A DNA stretch of 13,527 nt from Actinomycetes bacterium (GCA_023392475.1 JAEVZA010000389.1:1-13527), one strand, 5' to 3'; counted from the stretch's first letter, positions 5,813-13,466 are shown. Numbers and translations: made by a program. Notes: generated from the sequence alone by a model not told the origin.

Positions 5813-6981
5813 CGGCCGAGCCGCCGCTGGAGCTGCGCGCGCCGCCGGCGCAGGGAGGCGTCGCGCTCGTCGGGACCGATGGCGGGGGTGCCCGTCGGCA
5901 ACTCGTCGCGCACCGCGTCGATCGGGACGGTGCGGTAGCCGACCTCGGGGAGGTCGTCGGCGTCGAGGTACCGGACGGCGACGGTGCCGCGCTCGTAGCC
6001 CGCGGCGTCGAGCCAGTTGGGGACGCCCGGGTCGCGCTGCGCGACCACCATCCGCGCGACGCCGTCGGCGTCGACGACCGCCTGCGTGTGGTTGAGCGAG
6101 ATCTGCCGGGACCCGACCGACGCCGTCTCCCAGAACCACGTGGCCAGCTGGACGCCCCAGTAGCGGCAGTCGGGCGGGCGCACCTCGAGCACGACCGCCT
6201 CGTCGGGACCGCACGCGTAGCCACCCATCCCGTAGGCCTGGCCCGTCAGGCCGGTCGCGGAGGCGGGCGGGAGGAACGGCTGGATCGGACCTGGCTCGCC
6301 CTCGGCGAGGGCGCGGCCCCAGTCCCACCAGCACCTGGTGCCGGCCGTCAGCCACACGCCGAGGAGGTCCAGCTTCTCGGCGACCTCGGCCTCCGCGCGC
6401 GGCGGGGGCGGCAGCGGTCGGTCGAGCCGCTCGACGCACAGCGCGGCCGGTCGCGCCGACCAGTCGCCGAAGTACTGCCGCAGGAACAGGTAGCTGGCGT
6501 CGGGCTCGGACGGCTCGACGACGAGGTCGATGCCGCCGTCGGGACCGGCGGGCAGGTCCGAGCGGCTCCACGATCGGACGCAGCGCCACTCGGTCGCGCG
6601 CCCGTCCGCGAAGTGCCCGGTGTTGACCTGGAGCTCGACGGCGAGCGCCTCACCCGGGTCGCCCCAGATCCGGTACGTCCCGGCCGGATCGATGCCGCAC
6701 AGCTGGTAGTTGCAGTCGGGGTTGTCCAACCCCCACGAGATGCGGGGGTCGATGAACCGCACGAACTCGGGGTCGTCGGGGTCCATGTACTCGACGCAGT
6801 CCTGGATGCCGGCGGCCAGGAACCGGAGCAGGTAGCGGGTGCCCTCGGCCCGGTGCAGCGGCGTGTCGGGGACGTCGGGGCCGAACACGAAGGGCGCCAG
6901 CTCCCGCACCCGGTCGGCCAGCGCGTCCCAGTCGGCCGCGCCCAGCCTCCGCGCGCCCGGCGGCTGCGGTCCGTCAGGCAT
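5809..6981 (-). CDS. DUF1214-like domain protein
   Basis: A 390-residue protein without clear signal peptide or membrane segment. The C-terminal part, roughly residues 265-345, has the pattern I associate with actinobacterial DUF1214-type proteins: YWGVQLATWFWET, then SLNHTQAVVDADG, then RDPGVPNWLDAAGYERG. The N-terminal half (about 15-130) is conserved-looking but not recognised. The function of this family is not established; proteins of this kind are often found beside lipid or steroid catabolism genes and sulfotransferases, which fits the neighbours here. The ATG at 6981 overlaps the last 8 bases of the crotonase gene and its own stop overlaps the sulfotransferase start by 4 bases, so all three are tightly coupled. 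Eight tryptophans in the second half and the aromatic C-terminal strand suggest binding of a hydrophobic ligand, which is inference. Confidence 0.75.
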   Translation of the reverse strand: MPDGPQPPGARRLGAADWDALADRVRELAPFVFGPDVPDTPLHRAEGTRYLLRFLAAGIQDCVEYMDPDDPEFVRFIDPRISWGLDNPDCNYQLCGIDPAGTYRIWGDPGEALAVELQVNTGHFADGRATEWRCVRSWSRSDLPAGPDGGIDLVVEPSEPDASYLFLRQYFGDWSARPAALCVERLDRPLPPPPRAEAEVAEKLDLLGVWLTAGTRCWWDWGRALAEGEPGPIQPFLPPASATGLTGQAYGMGGYACGPDEAVVLEVRPPDCRYWGVQLATWFWETASVGSRQISLNHTQAVVDADGVARMVVAQRDPGVPNWLDAAGYERGTVAVRYLDADDLPEVGYRTVPIDAVRDELPTGTPAIGPDERDASLRRRRAQLQRRLGR

Positions 6982-7729
6982 CCCGGTACTCCGGCGGCCG
7001 GCGCTCCGCGAACGCCGCGCCGCCCTCGACGGTGTCGGCCATGCCCATGAGCTCGATCGACTGCTCGAGGCCGCGGGCGACCACCGCGTCGGGCGCGCCC
7101 CACGTCCCCTCCCGGACCAGCTCCTTGAAGTGGCGGACCGCCCGCGGCGCCATCGCCGCGATCCGCTCACCCAGCGCGAGGGCGGCATCGAGCGCGCCGC
7201 CGTCGTCGCACACCGACGTGAGCCAGCCCATCTCGTAGAGCCGCGCCGCCGGCAGGCGCTCGTCGCCCACGAGCGCGAGCTCGAGCGCGTGGGCCGGCAG
7301 GAGCTGGCGCGACAGCGCGCCGAGCCACTGCGCCGGCAGGTTCCACCGGGCCTCGGGCAGGCCGAAGGTCGCCGACCGCCCGGCGACCCGGAGGTCGCAG
7401 CCGCAGGCGACCATCATCCCCCCGCCGAGGCACAGCCCCTCGATCGCCGCCACCACGGGCTTCGCCGCGAGGTTCTCGGCCAGCTCGGGGTACGGCGGGT
7501 CGTCGAAGCCGCCGCCGGCCACCGCCGCGATGTCCGCCCCCGCGCAGAAGGCGCGCTCCCCCGCCCCGGTCAGCACGCCGGCGCGGAGCTCGGGGTCCGC
7601 GTCGAGGCGCTCCCACGCGGCGGCCACGGCCTTGAGCGTGCGACCGTCGTAGGCGTTGAGGTGGTCGGGGTCGTCGAGCGTGACGACGAGCACCCGGCCC
7701 TCGACCCGTTCGCGCACCACGGCAGCCAC
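6974..7729 (-). CDS. Crotonase (enoyl-CoA hydratase/isomerase) family protein
   Basis: A 251-residue acyl-CoA-binding enzyme of the crotonase fold. The oxyanion-hole segments are present: FCAGADI at 61-67 and LGGGMMVACGCD at 101-112, followed by the FGLPEA motif at 122-127. Compared with classic enoyl-CoA hydratase, the first catalytic glutamate (in GGGCEL) is Met106 here, while the second is kept as Glu126, and the usual PGxGG after it is replaced by PAQWLG. It may therefore be an isomerase, hydrolase, lyase or an unusual hydratase, and should not be named enoyl-CoA hydratase outright. The GTG at 7729 was chosen because it is the first in-frame start after the operator at 7739-7756; no ribosome site is visible. 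The open frame continues far upstream but crosses the operator and the lipoprotein gene. It is the first gene of the operon with the DUF1214-like protein and the sulfotransferase. Confidence 0.88.
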   Translation of the reverse strand: MAAVVRERVEGRVLVVTLDDPDHLNAYDGRTLKAVAAAWERLDADPELRAGVLTGAGERAFCAGADIAAVAGGGFDDPPYPELAENLAAKPVVAAIEGLCLGGGMMVACGCDLRVAGRSATFGLPEARWNLPAQWLGALSRQLLPAHALELALVGDERLPAARLYEMGWLTSVCDDGGALDAALALGERIAAMAPRAVRHFKELVREGTWGAPDAVVARGLEQSIELMGMADTVEGGAAFAERRPPEYRDA

Positions 7730-7738
7730 GGCCCAGAT

Positions 7739-7756
7739 ACTGACACACGTGTCAGG
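7739..7756. promoter_or_regulatory. 18-bp palindromic operator, site 3
   Basis: ACTGACACACGTGTCAGG matches CCTGAC-N6-GTCAGG at 11 of 12 fixed bases, and its core CTGACAC-AC-GTGTCAG (7740-7755) is the most symmetrical of the set with perfect 7-base arms. It ends 9 bases before the crotonase GTG on the minus strand, closer than at sites 1 and 2, and no clean -10 with the 7-7 spacing is present, so the promoter layout differs. Confidence 0.78.
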
Positions 7757-7806
7757 TGGGCCGTCCGGGCCGCTCCGGGACGTCCCAGTGACGCGCACGG
7801 GAACGC

Positions 7807-7845
7807 CGGGTGAACGGTGGGGCGTGGGTGCGAAGTGTTCACCCG
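7807..7845. repeat. Inverted repeat in the divergent intergenic region
   Basis: CGGGTGAAC (7807-7815) and GTTCACCCG (7837-7845) are perfect 9-base arms with a 21-base gap, in the 240-base region between the crotonase and lipoprotein genes. It could be a regulatory site for the lipoprotein gene. The rest of this region holds a short palindrome at 7898-7912 (GCCTCCG-T-CGGAGGC) and no clear promoter. Confidence 0.35.
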
Positions 7846-7969
7846 CCGTTGTCCTGGCGGCCCTCGCCCGTCCCATCGGCCTTGTTACAACTCCGAGGCC
7901 TCCGTCGGAGGCGAACCCCCCGGGCGGCCCCGCGCCGCCCACCGAGCAACTCCCCTGGAGGACATCCCG

Positions 7970-8800
7970 ATGCGATCTCGTTCCCACCTGCGCCTGGGCG
8001 CGCTGGTCGGCCTGGTGCTCGCCACGACCTTCGTGGTCGCGGCCTGCGTGCCGCCGACGCCGCCGAAGGCCACGACGACGACCACGACCTCGACCACCAC
8101 GACGTCGACCACGACCACGTCGACCGTGCCTGCGGGCCCGACGGCCGCGGCCGCCGCGACGCCGACGGCCCCCGGCTACTACGGCCTCCCCGTGGCGTTC
8201 TCCTCGGCGGGCTCGACCGCCGCGGCCGGCCACTCGATCACGACCTACGCCTGGGACTTCGGCGACGGCTCGACCGGGACCGGCGCCGGCCCGACCCACA
8301 CGTACCGCCAGGCCGGCCCGTACTCGGTCACGCTGACCGTCACCGACGACCTCGCGCAGACGGCGTCCAAGACGATCTCGGTGGCGCAGCCCGCGCCGGC
8401 CGGTGACGTCGCCCTCGTGTCCTCCAGCCCGGTCGTGATCCCGTCCAACCCGGGCACCAAGACCGTCAAGGTGTGGTGGAAGAACCAGACCCCCTCGACG
8501 CTGATCTTCGTCAACGTCTGCAAGAAGAGCATCGCGGACCCGACCTTCAACGTCGCCGTCGACTGCGGGATGCTCCAGGAGGTCACGCCGAACGGCACGA
8601 CCACCGGTGCGGGCGTCACCGACGTGGACGTCTTCCGTGGCCAGGACCCGGCCGAGGAGCTGTGGGGCCTGTTCGCCGCCTCCGACACGGCGCCCGCCGG
8701 CGTCGCCAAGTACACGACGGGGTACGTCCGGGTCACCAACAACGTCCGGTCCAACAACCTGGACTCCAAGGAGATCGCGTTCACGATCTCGCCGAGCTGA
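7970..8800 (+). CDS. PKD-domain lipoprotein
   Basis: A 276-residue secreted lipoprotein. Residues 1-26 form a signal peptide with basic start, hydrophobic core and lipobox VAAC, so Cys26 would be acylated and anchor the protein to the outer face of the cytoplasmic membrane. A threonine/serine-rich linker follows (about 34-52), then a PKD-like beta-sandwich at about 60-139 with the signature YAWDFGDGS at 93-101. The last 130 residues (about 145-276) form a separate domain that I do not recognise; it holds two cysteines, Cys184 and Cys199, that could form a disulfide. The ATG is set by GGAGG at 7957-7961; the open frame upstream lacks such a site. It is a single-gene unit bounded by hairpins, without the shared operator. 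PKD domains commonly mediate binding to proteins or sugars at the surface; the actual partner is unknown. Confidence 0.85.
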   Translation: MRSRSHLRLGALVGLVLATTFVVAACVPPTPPKATTTTTTSTTTTSTTTTSTVPAGPTAAAAATPTAPGYYGLPVAFSSAGSTAAAGHSITTYAWDFGDGSTGTGAGPTHTYRQAGPYSVTLTVTDDLAQTASKTISVAQPAPAGDVALVSSSPVVIPSNPGTKTVKVWWKNQTPSTLIFVNVCKKSIADPTFNVAVDCGMLQEVTPNGTTTGAGVTDVDVFRGQDPAEELWGLFAASDTAPAGVAKYTTGYVRVTNNVRSNNLDSKEIAFTISPS

Positions 8801-8817
8801 CACAGCCGCTCGGCGTT

Positions 8818-8852
8818 CCCCCGGTGCCCGATCCCAGTCCGGGCACCGGGGG
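8818..8852 (+). terminator. Strong hairpin after the lipoprotein gene
   Basis: Perfect 13-base arms CCCCCGGTGCCCG (8818-8830) and CGGGCACCGGGGG (8840-8852) around a 9-base loop, starting 18 bases after the stop codon. A probable terminator despite lacking a T tract. Confidence 0.6.
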
Positions 8853-8880
8853 GCAACCCGGGTCGACCGACAGCGAACTC

Positions 8881-8919
8881 CGATCGAGCCCCTCGGAACC
8901 CCCCGGAGGGGCTCGATCG
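8881..8919 (+). terminator. Second strong hairpin before the hydantoinase promoter
   Basis: Perfect 14-base arms CGATCGAGCCCCTC (8881-8894) and GAGGGGCTCGATCG (8906-8919) around an 11-base loop. It follows the first hairpin by 28 bases and ends 11 bases before the putative -10 of the hydantoinase unit, so it may insulate that promoter from read-through. Confidence 0.55.
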
Positions 8920-8930
8920 CGTCCGGGGTG

Positions 8931-8936
8931 TACGAT
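8931..8936 (+). promoter_or_regulatory. Possible -10 element TACGAT of the hydantoinase operon
   Basis: TACGAT matches TANNNT and lies 3 bases before operator site 4, so the start of transcription would fall inside the operator. No good -35 is seen, since the second hairpin occupies that stretch. Confidence 0.4.
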
Positions 8937-8939
8937 CGA

Positions 8940-8957
8940 CCTGACGCCGGTGTCAGG
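8940..8957. promoter_or_regulatory. 18-bp palindromic operator, site 4
   Basis: CCTGACGCCGGTGTCAGG is an exact match to CCTGAC-N6-GTCAGG, 57 bases before the hydantoinase B start. Here the operator lies downstream of the putative -10 rather than over the -35, so repression would act at the transcription start site. Confidence 0.8.
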
Positions 8958-9014
8958 TTCGCGTGGCGCGCGGGCCGTCGCCGGGCTGCAGCCGACGCAC
9001 GGAGGTGGGCCGCC

Positions 9015-10868
9015 ATGACGAGCAACGGGGCCACGGGCAGCGGGGGCGTCGACCTGGTCGCACTGGCCGGGGCGCGGCCGCGGACGGTCGACGACCCGAA
9101 GGTGGACCCGGTCACGGCCGAGGTCATCCGCGGCGGCATGGAGACCGTCTGCTTCGAGATGGCGAACTACGTGAGCCGCACGGCCACGACGCCGATCCTC
9201 AACCAGTCGAACGAGCGCAACGCCACCGTGCTCGACGCCCGGGGCCGGCTCGCGGCGCTGTCGGTCGGCATCCCGCAGTTCATGCTCACGTCCACGCTGC
9301 CGGTGCGCTTCGCGCTCGACTTCCTCGGCGTCGACGAGTTCCGCGAGGGCGACGTGTTCGTGGCCAACGACCCGTACCACGGCGGCGGCCACCTGCCCGA
9401 CTACAACGTGTTCGCACCGGTGTTCGCGACCGACGAGTCCGGCGACCGGCGGATGGTCCTCATCTGCTCGATCCAGTGCCACCACGGCGACACCGGCGGC
9501 GGCGTCCCGGGCGGGTACAACGTCACCGCCACCGACGTGTGGGGCGAGGGCGTGCGCTGGCCCGTGATGAAGGTCGTCGACCGCGGCGAGGAGCGGCGAG
9601 ACGTCCTCTACACGCTGCAGGTCAACAACCGGCTGCCCGACTTCCTCGGCGACATCCGGGCGCAGATCGGCGCCGCGCAGCTCGGCGCCCGGCGGCTGCA
9701 GGACATCATCGACCGCCACGGCGTGCAGGAGGTCGAGGAGTCGGTCGACTTCATGATCGACTACGCGGCCAAGCGCTTCCGCGAGGAGGTCGCCTCCTGG
9801 CCCGACGGCACCTACGAGGCCGACTGCTGGGTGGACCACGACCCGCGCGGCGTGACCGACATCCACCTCCACGTCGCGGTGACCGTCGACGGCCACCGGC
9901 TGCGCATCGACTACACGGGCACGGACACGCGCCAGGAGCTCCAGAGCTGGTCGACGTTCGGCAACACCCGCGGGTACACGGTCGCCCAGATCGCCGCCAT
10001 GATGGATCCGGAGATCCCGCACAACGAGGGGTTCTTCGAGTCGATCGAGCTCGTCGTGCCGCAGGGTTGCCTGCTCAACCCCGAGCCCGGCCACCCCGTC
10101 TCGGCCGGCACGCACCACCCCGGCGCCGAGGTGGCCGAGGTCATCGCCCTCGCCCTCCAGCACGTGCTGCCGGAGCGCGCCGTGCCGCAGGTCTACAAGA
10201 CCGGCATGCCGACGGTGATCGTCGGCGTCGACCCGAGGACGGGCCAGCGCTTCACGGACCACTCGGCCGAGGTCTACGCCGGCTGGTGCAACGCGGCGAA
10301 GGGCATGGACGCCTGGGGCAGCCAGGCCGCGGCGTTCGGCAACCTCTGGAAGGCGACCGCCGAGATCAACGAGAGCCTCTACCCCCACGTCCAGTGGAGC
10401 CGCGACTACCGCACCGACTCGGGGGGACCGGGCCAGTGGCGGGGGCTGTGCGGCAGCCACTACGTGAAGGAGGTGCTCGTCGACGCCACCGTCTACACGT
10501 ACGTCGTCGGCATGAAGTACCCGATGCCCGGCATCGCCGGCGGCAGGCCCGGCGCCCCGAACCGCATGACCATCCGCTGGGGCTCGGACGACGAGTTCGT
10601 CGTGCCCCACACCGCGGACTGGGTGCCGATCTCGGCCGGCCAGCTCATCAACTACGACTACGGCGGCGGTGGCGGTTGGGGCGACCCGCTCGACCGCGAC
10701 CCGCAGGCCGTGCTCGACGACGTGCTGGACGAGTACGTCTCCGTCGAGGGCGCCGCCCGCGACTACGGCGTCGTCCTCACCGGGTCGCTCGAGGACCTCA
10801 CGCTCGCCGTGGACGAGGACGCGACCGCGGCGCTGCGCTCCGACCGCCGCGAGGGGGCGGGCGCGTGA
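9015..10868 (+). CDS. Hydantoinase B/oxoprolinase family subunit (HyuB-like)
   Basis: A 617-residue cytosolic subunit of the ATP-dependent hydantoinase/oxoprolinase/acetone-carboxylase superfamily, in which the B subunit carries part of the metal-dependent chemistry on a cyclic amide or ketone. Family marks are DPVTAEVIRGGMETVCFEM at residues 31-49, NDPYHGGGHLPD at 118-129, SAGTHHPGAEVAEV near 361-374 and the glycine-rich C-terminal segment YGGGGGWGDPLDRDP near 549-563. Length fits bacterial HyuB proteins and is well short of the roughly 770-residue acetone carboxylase subunit. The ATG is set by GGAGG at 9001-9005; the open frame upstream crosses the operator and hairpins. The A subunit follows with a 4-base overlap. 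Substrate is unknown: N-methylhydantoin-like, 5-oxoproline-like or a ketone are all possible. Confidence 0.93.
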   Translation: MTSNGATGSGGVDLVALAGARPRTVDDPKVDPVTAEVIRGGMETVCFEMANYVSRTATTPILNQSNERNATVLDARGRLAALSVGIPQFMLTSTLPVRFALDFLGVDEFREGDVFVANDPYHGGGHLPDYNVFAPVFATDESGDRRMVLICSIQCHHGDTGGGVPGGYNVTATDVWGEGVRWPVMKVVDRGEERRDVLYTLQVNNRLPDFLGDIRAQIGAAQLGARRLQDIIDRHGVQEVEESVDFMIDYAAKRFREEVASWPDGTYEADCWVDHDPRGVTDIHLHVAVTVDGHRLRIDYTGTDTRQELQSWSTFGNTRGYTVAQIAAMMDPEIPHNEGFFESIELVVPQGCLLNPEPGHPVSAGTHHPGAEVAEVIALALQHVLPERAVPQVYKTGMPTVIVGVDPRTGQRFTDHSAEVYAGWCNAAKGMDAWGSQAAAFGNLWKATAEINESLYPHVQWSRDYRTDSGGPGQWRGLCGSHYVKEVLVDATVYTYVVGMKYPMPGIAGGRPGAPNRMTIRWGSDDEFVVPHTADWVPISAGQLINYDYGGGGGWGDPLDRDPQAVLDDVLDEYVSVEGAARDYGVVLTGSLEDLTLAVDEDATAALRSDRREGAGA

Positions 10869-12925
10869 CCGGCTTCCGGGTCGGGATCGACGTCGGCGGC
10901 ACCTTCACGGACCTCATCTGCATCACGCCCGAGGGCGAGGTGCTGCTGGACAAGACGCCGACGACGCCGGAGGACCAGTCCCTCGGCGTGATGACCGGCA
11001 TCGAGCTGCTCGCCGGCCGGACCGGGCAGGCGCTCGACGAGCTCTGCGCCCGCCTGGACGTCGTGGTCCACGGCACCACCACCGCGGACAACACGATGAT
11101 CGAGATGGACGGCGCCGAGACCGGGCTGATCGTCACCGAGGGCCACCGCGACGAGATCGAGATGCGGCGCGTCCACAAGGAGCAGATCTGGGACCCGGCG
11201 TACCCGGCGCCCACGCCGATCGCCCGCCGCCGCGCCCGCATCCCCGTCCCCGAGCGCGTCGACCACGAGGGCAACGTGCTCCAGCCGCTCGACGAGGACG
11301 CGGTGCGCGCCGGCGTCCGCCGGCTCAAGCAGCTGGGCGTCGAGTCCATCGCCGTGCTGTTCCTGTTCTCGTACGTGAACCCCGCCCACGAGCGGCGGGC
11401 GCGGGAGATCATCCTCGAGGAGTTCCCCGACGTCGCCGGCGTGACGCTCTCGCACGAGGTGATGCCACGGGGTCCGGAGTTCGAGCGCACGTCGACGACG
11501 CTGGTGAACGCCTACGTCGCGCCGCGCATCACCTCGTACGTCGACCGCCTCGGCGACCGGCTGCGCGAGGCCGGCTACCACGGCCAGCTGCTCCTGATGC
11601 AGTCGACCGGCGGGGTCATGCCCCCGCAGTACGTCGCCGAGCACGCGGTCACGCTCCTCGGCTCGGGCCCGACCGGTGGCGTCATGGGCGCGGCCCGTGC
11701 GGCCGACGCGGCCGGGGCACCCGACTTCGTCGCCGTGGACATGGGCGGCACGAGCTTCGACATCTGCCTCGTGCGCGACGGCCGGCCCGAGGTGAAGGCC
11801 GACTGGAACTGGCGCTACCGCTACTACATCGGCCTCCCGATGGTCGACGTGCAGTGCGTCGGCGCGGGCGGCGGCTCCATCGCCCGAGTGCGCCAGGGCA
11901 GCCTGCTCGTCGGACCCGAGTCCGCCGGCTCCCAGCCCGGCCCCGCGTGCTACGGGCGGGGCGGCGACCGCGCCACGGTGACCGACGCGGACGCCGTGCT
12001 CGGCTACCTGCCGCGGGAGGGCTTCGCCGGCGGTCGCATGACGCTGGACGTCGACGCCGCCGAGGCCGCCATCCGCCGGGACGTCGCCGGGCCGCTCGAC
12101 CTCGACGTGGTCGACGCCGCCTGGGGCATCGAGCGGATCGTCAACGCCAACATGGCGAACGCCACCCGCCGGGTCCTCGCCGGGTACGGCGCCGACGCCC
12201 GCGAGCTGGCGATGATCGCCTACGGGGGCAACGGCGCGGTCCACGCGTGGGCCGTCGCGGAGGAGCTCGGCGTGCGCCGGGTGATCGTGCCGAAGGCCGC
12301 GCCCGTGTTCTCGGCGCTCGGCCTGCTGGTCGCCGACTACCGCGTCGACGTGCAGCGCTCGCACGTGCAGCCGCTGTCCCGCGTGGACCCGGAGCACCTC
12401 CAGAAGCTGCTCGACGAGCTCGTCGCCGAGGCACGTGCCGAGCTCGATCCCGTCGGCCTGGACGAGGGCGCCGTCACGGCGCAGCCGTTCGTCCAGATGG
12501 CGTACGCCGGGCAGAACTTCGACATGAGCATCCAACCGCCCCACTCACCGCTCACGGCCACGTCGCTGCTCGACCTCGCCGGCGCGTTCCACGACGCGCA
12601 CGAGGCCGATCGCGGCTTCGCCTTCCGCAACCAGCAGCCGGTGGTCCGCGGCGTGCGGGCGCTCGTCCAGGGCCACACGCCGAAGCCTCCGTCGCTCGGT
12701 GCGACCGGCAGCGACCCGCTCGACGCGGTCCGGCGCCCTCGGCGCGAGATGTACGTCGGCGACGGCTTCGTCGACGCCGAGGTGATCGACGGCGACCGGC
12801 TCGCGGCCGGCTCGACCGTGCCCGGCCCCGCGCTGATCGAGGAGCGCTTCACCGTCATCGTGGTGCCGCCCGGCTGGACGGCGACCCTCGGCGAGCACGC
12901 CGCGTACGAGCTGGTCCGGGACTGA
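10865..12925 (+). CDS. Hydantoinase A/oxoprolinase family subunit (HyuA-like)
   Basis: A 686-residue ATP-binding partner of HyuB, with the ASKHA fold of acetate kinase, hexokinase and actin. It is expected to phosphorylate the substrate to make it reactive. Visible motifs are the N-terminal phosphate loop GIDVGGTFTD at residues 7-16, HGTTTADNTMIE near 69-80, GSGPTGG near 267-273, the second phosphate loop VDMGGTSFDI near 291-300, GAGGGSI near 335-341 and SQPGPACYGRGG near 356-367. The start GTG overlaps the HyuB stop as GTGA and has a purine-rich run about 8 bases upstream, so translation is coupled. No acetone-carboxylase-type gamma subunit follows; instead a gluconate-2-dehydrogenase subunit 3-like gene starts 19 bases downstream. 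Family is firm, reaction unknown. Confidence 0.94.
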   Translation: MTGFRVGIDVGGTFTDLICITPEGEVLLDKTPTTPEDQSLGVMTGIELLAGRTGQALDELCARLDVVVHGTTTADNTMIEMDGAETGLIVTEGHRDEIEMRRVHKEQIWDPAYPAPTPIARRRARIPVPERVDHEGNVLQPLDEDAVRAGVRRLKQLGVESIAVLFLFSYVNPAHERRAREIILEEFPDVAGVTLSHEVMPRGPEFERTSTTLVNAYVAPRITSYVDRLGDRLREAGYHGQLLLMQSTGGVMPPQYVAEHAVTLLGSGPTGGVMGAARAADAAGAPDFVAVDMGGTSFDICLVRDGRPEVKADWNWRYRYYIGLPMVDVQCVGAGGGSIARVRQGSLLVGPESAGSQPGPACYGRGGDRATVTDADAVLGYLPREGFAGGRMTLDVDAAEAAIRRDVAGPLDLDVVDAAWGIERIVNANMANATRRVLAGYGADARELAMIAYGGNGAVHAWAVAEELGVRRVIVPKAAPVFSALGLLVADYRVDVQRSHVQPLSRVDPEHLQKLLDELVAEARAELDPVGLDEGAVTAQPFVQMAYAGQNFDMSIQPPHSPLTATSLLDLAGAFHDAHEADRGFAFRNQQPVVRGVRALVQGHTPKPPSLGATGSDPLDAVRRPRREMYVGDGFVDAEVIDGDRLAAGSTVPGPALIEERFTVIVVPPGWTATLGEHAAYELVRD

Positions 12926-12944
12926 CGGGCGTGGGGCGGCTCGG

Positions 12945-13466
12945 GTGAGCGCCGGCTGGGACGACGCGCGCCGGCGCACGGTCGCCGCCGCGCTGGACCA
13001 CGCGATCCCCGGCGACGGGGTCTCGCCCGGCGCCGGCGAGGCGGGCGGCGCGGCCTACGTGGAGGGCCTCCTCGGCGCGTTCGAGGTCGACCCGCCGCGC
13101 ATCTGGGCGGGCGGCCCGTTCTCCGGCCGCCACGGCGGCGAGGCGTCGTTCGGCGAGCACCTGGAGCTCGGCCCGTGGGAGGCGCACGCGTGGCGCACCC
13201 GCATCGCGGCGTGGACGGCCACGTGGGACGAGGGCCTCGTCGTGCTCGGCGACGACTTCGCCGACCTCGACGACGGGGCGCGGGCGGCGCGGTGGGGCGC
13301 GACCGCCGAGGATTTCCGCGAGCTCGTGTTCACCCAGGCCTGCGAGTCCCTGTACGGCGACCCGGTGTACGGCGGCAACCGGGACCGCGCCGCGTGGCTC
13401 GCCGTCGACTTCCGCGGCGACTCGCAGCCCGCCGGGTACACCGACGCGGAGGTCACGAACCCGTGA
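12945..13466 (+). CDS. Gluconate 2-dehydrogenase subunit 3-like protein
   Basis: A 173-residue protein of the family that is the small subunit of flavin-dependent GMC-type membrane dehydrogenases such as gluconate 2-dehydrogenase. The N-terminal AIPGDGVSPGAGEAG (20-34) and the C-terminal FTQACESLYGDPVYGGNRD (129-147) are the family's conserved ends. No Tat or Sec signal is visible at the N-terminus, unlike exported proteobacterial members, so it may work in the cytosol or be carried by a partner. The GTG start follows the HyuA stop by 19 bases with only a weak GGGGCGG ribosome-like run, and it puts the gene in the same operon. The expected catalytic GMC subunit is not in the window; the stop codon is part of a GTGA, which could be the start of such a gene at 13463 cut off by the window edge. 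Confidence 0.82.
   Translation: MSAGWDDARRRTVAAALDHAIPGDGVSPGAGEAGGAAYVEGLLGAFEVDPPRIWAGGPFSGRHGGEASFGEHLELGPWEAHAWRTRIAAWTATWDEGLVVLGDDFADLDDGARAARWGATAEDFRELVFTQACESLYGDPVYGGNRDRAAWLAVDFRGDSQPAGYTDAEVTNP

Noticed and set aside
3848..5938. Long plus-strand open frame of about 700 codons
   Set aside because: It is antisense to the diiron and sulfotransferase genes, which have clear motifs, and is an effect of high GC content.
8067..8126. ACG/ACC-rich microsatellite-like run
   Set aside because: It encodes the Thr/Ser linker of the lipoprotein and uses mixed codons, so it is explained by the protein.
7730..9139. Upstream extension of the crotonase frame
   Set aside because: The frame stays open through the lipoprotein gene and the operator, but carries no homology and has no start signal; the gene begins at 7729.
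9015..12925. Acetone carboxylase assignment for the hydantoinase pair
   Set aside because: The B subunit is much shorter than the acetone carboxylase subunit and no gamma-subunit gene follows.
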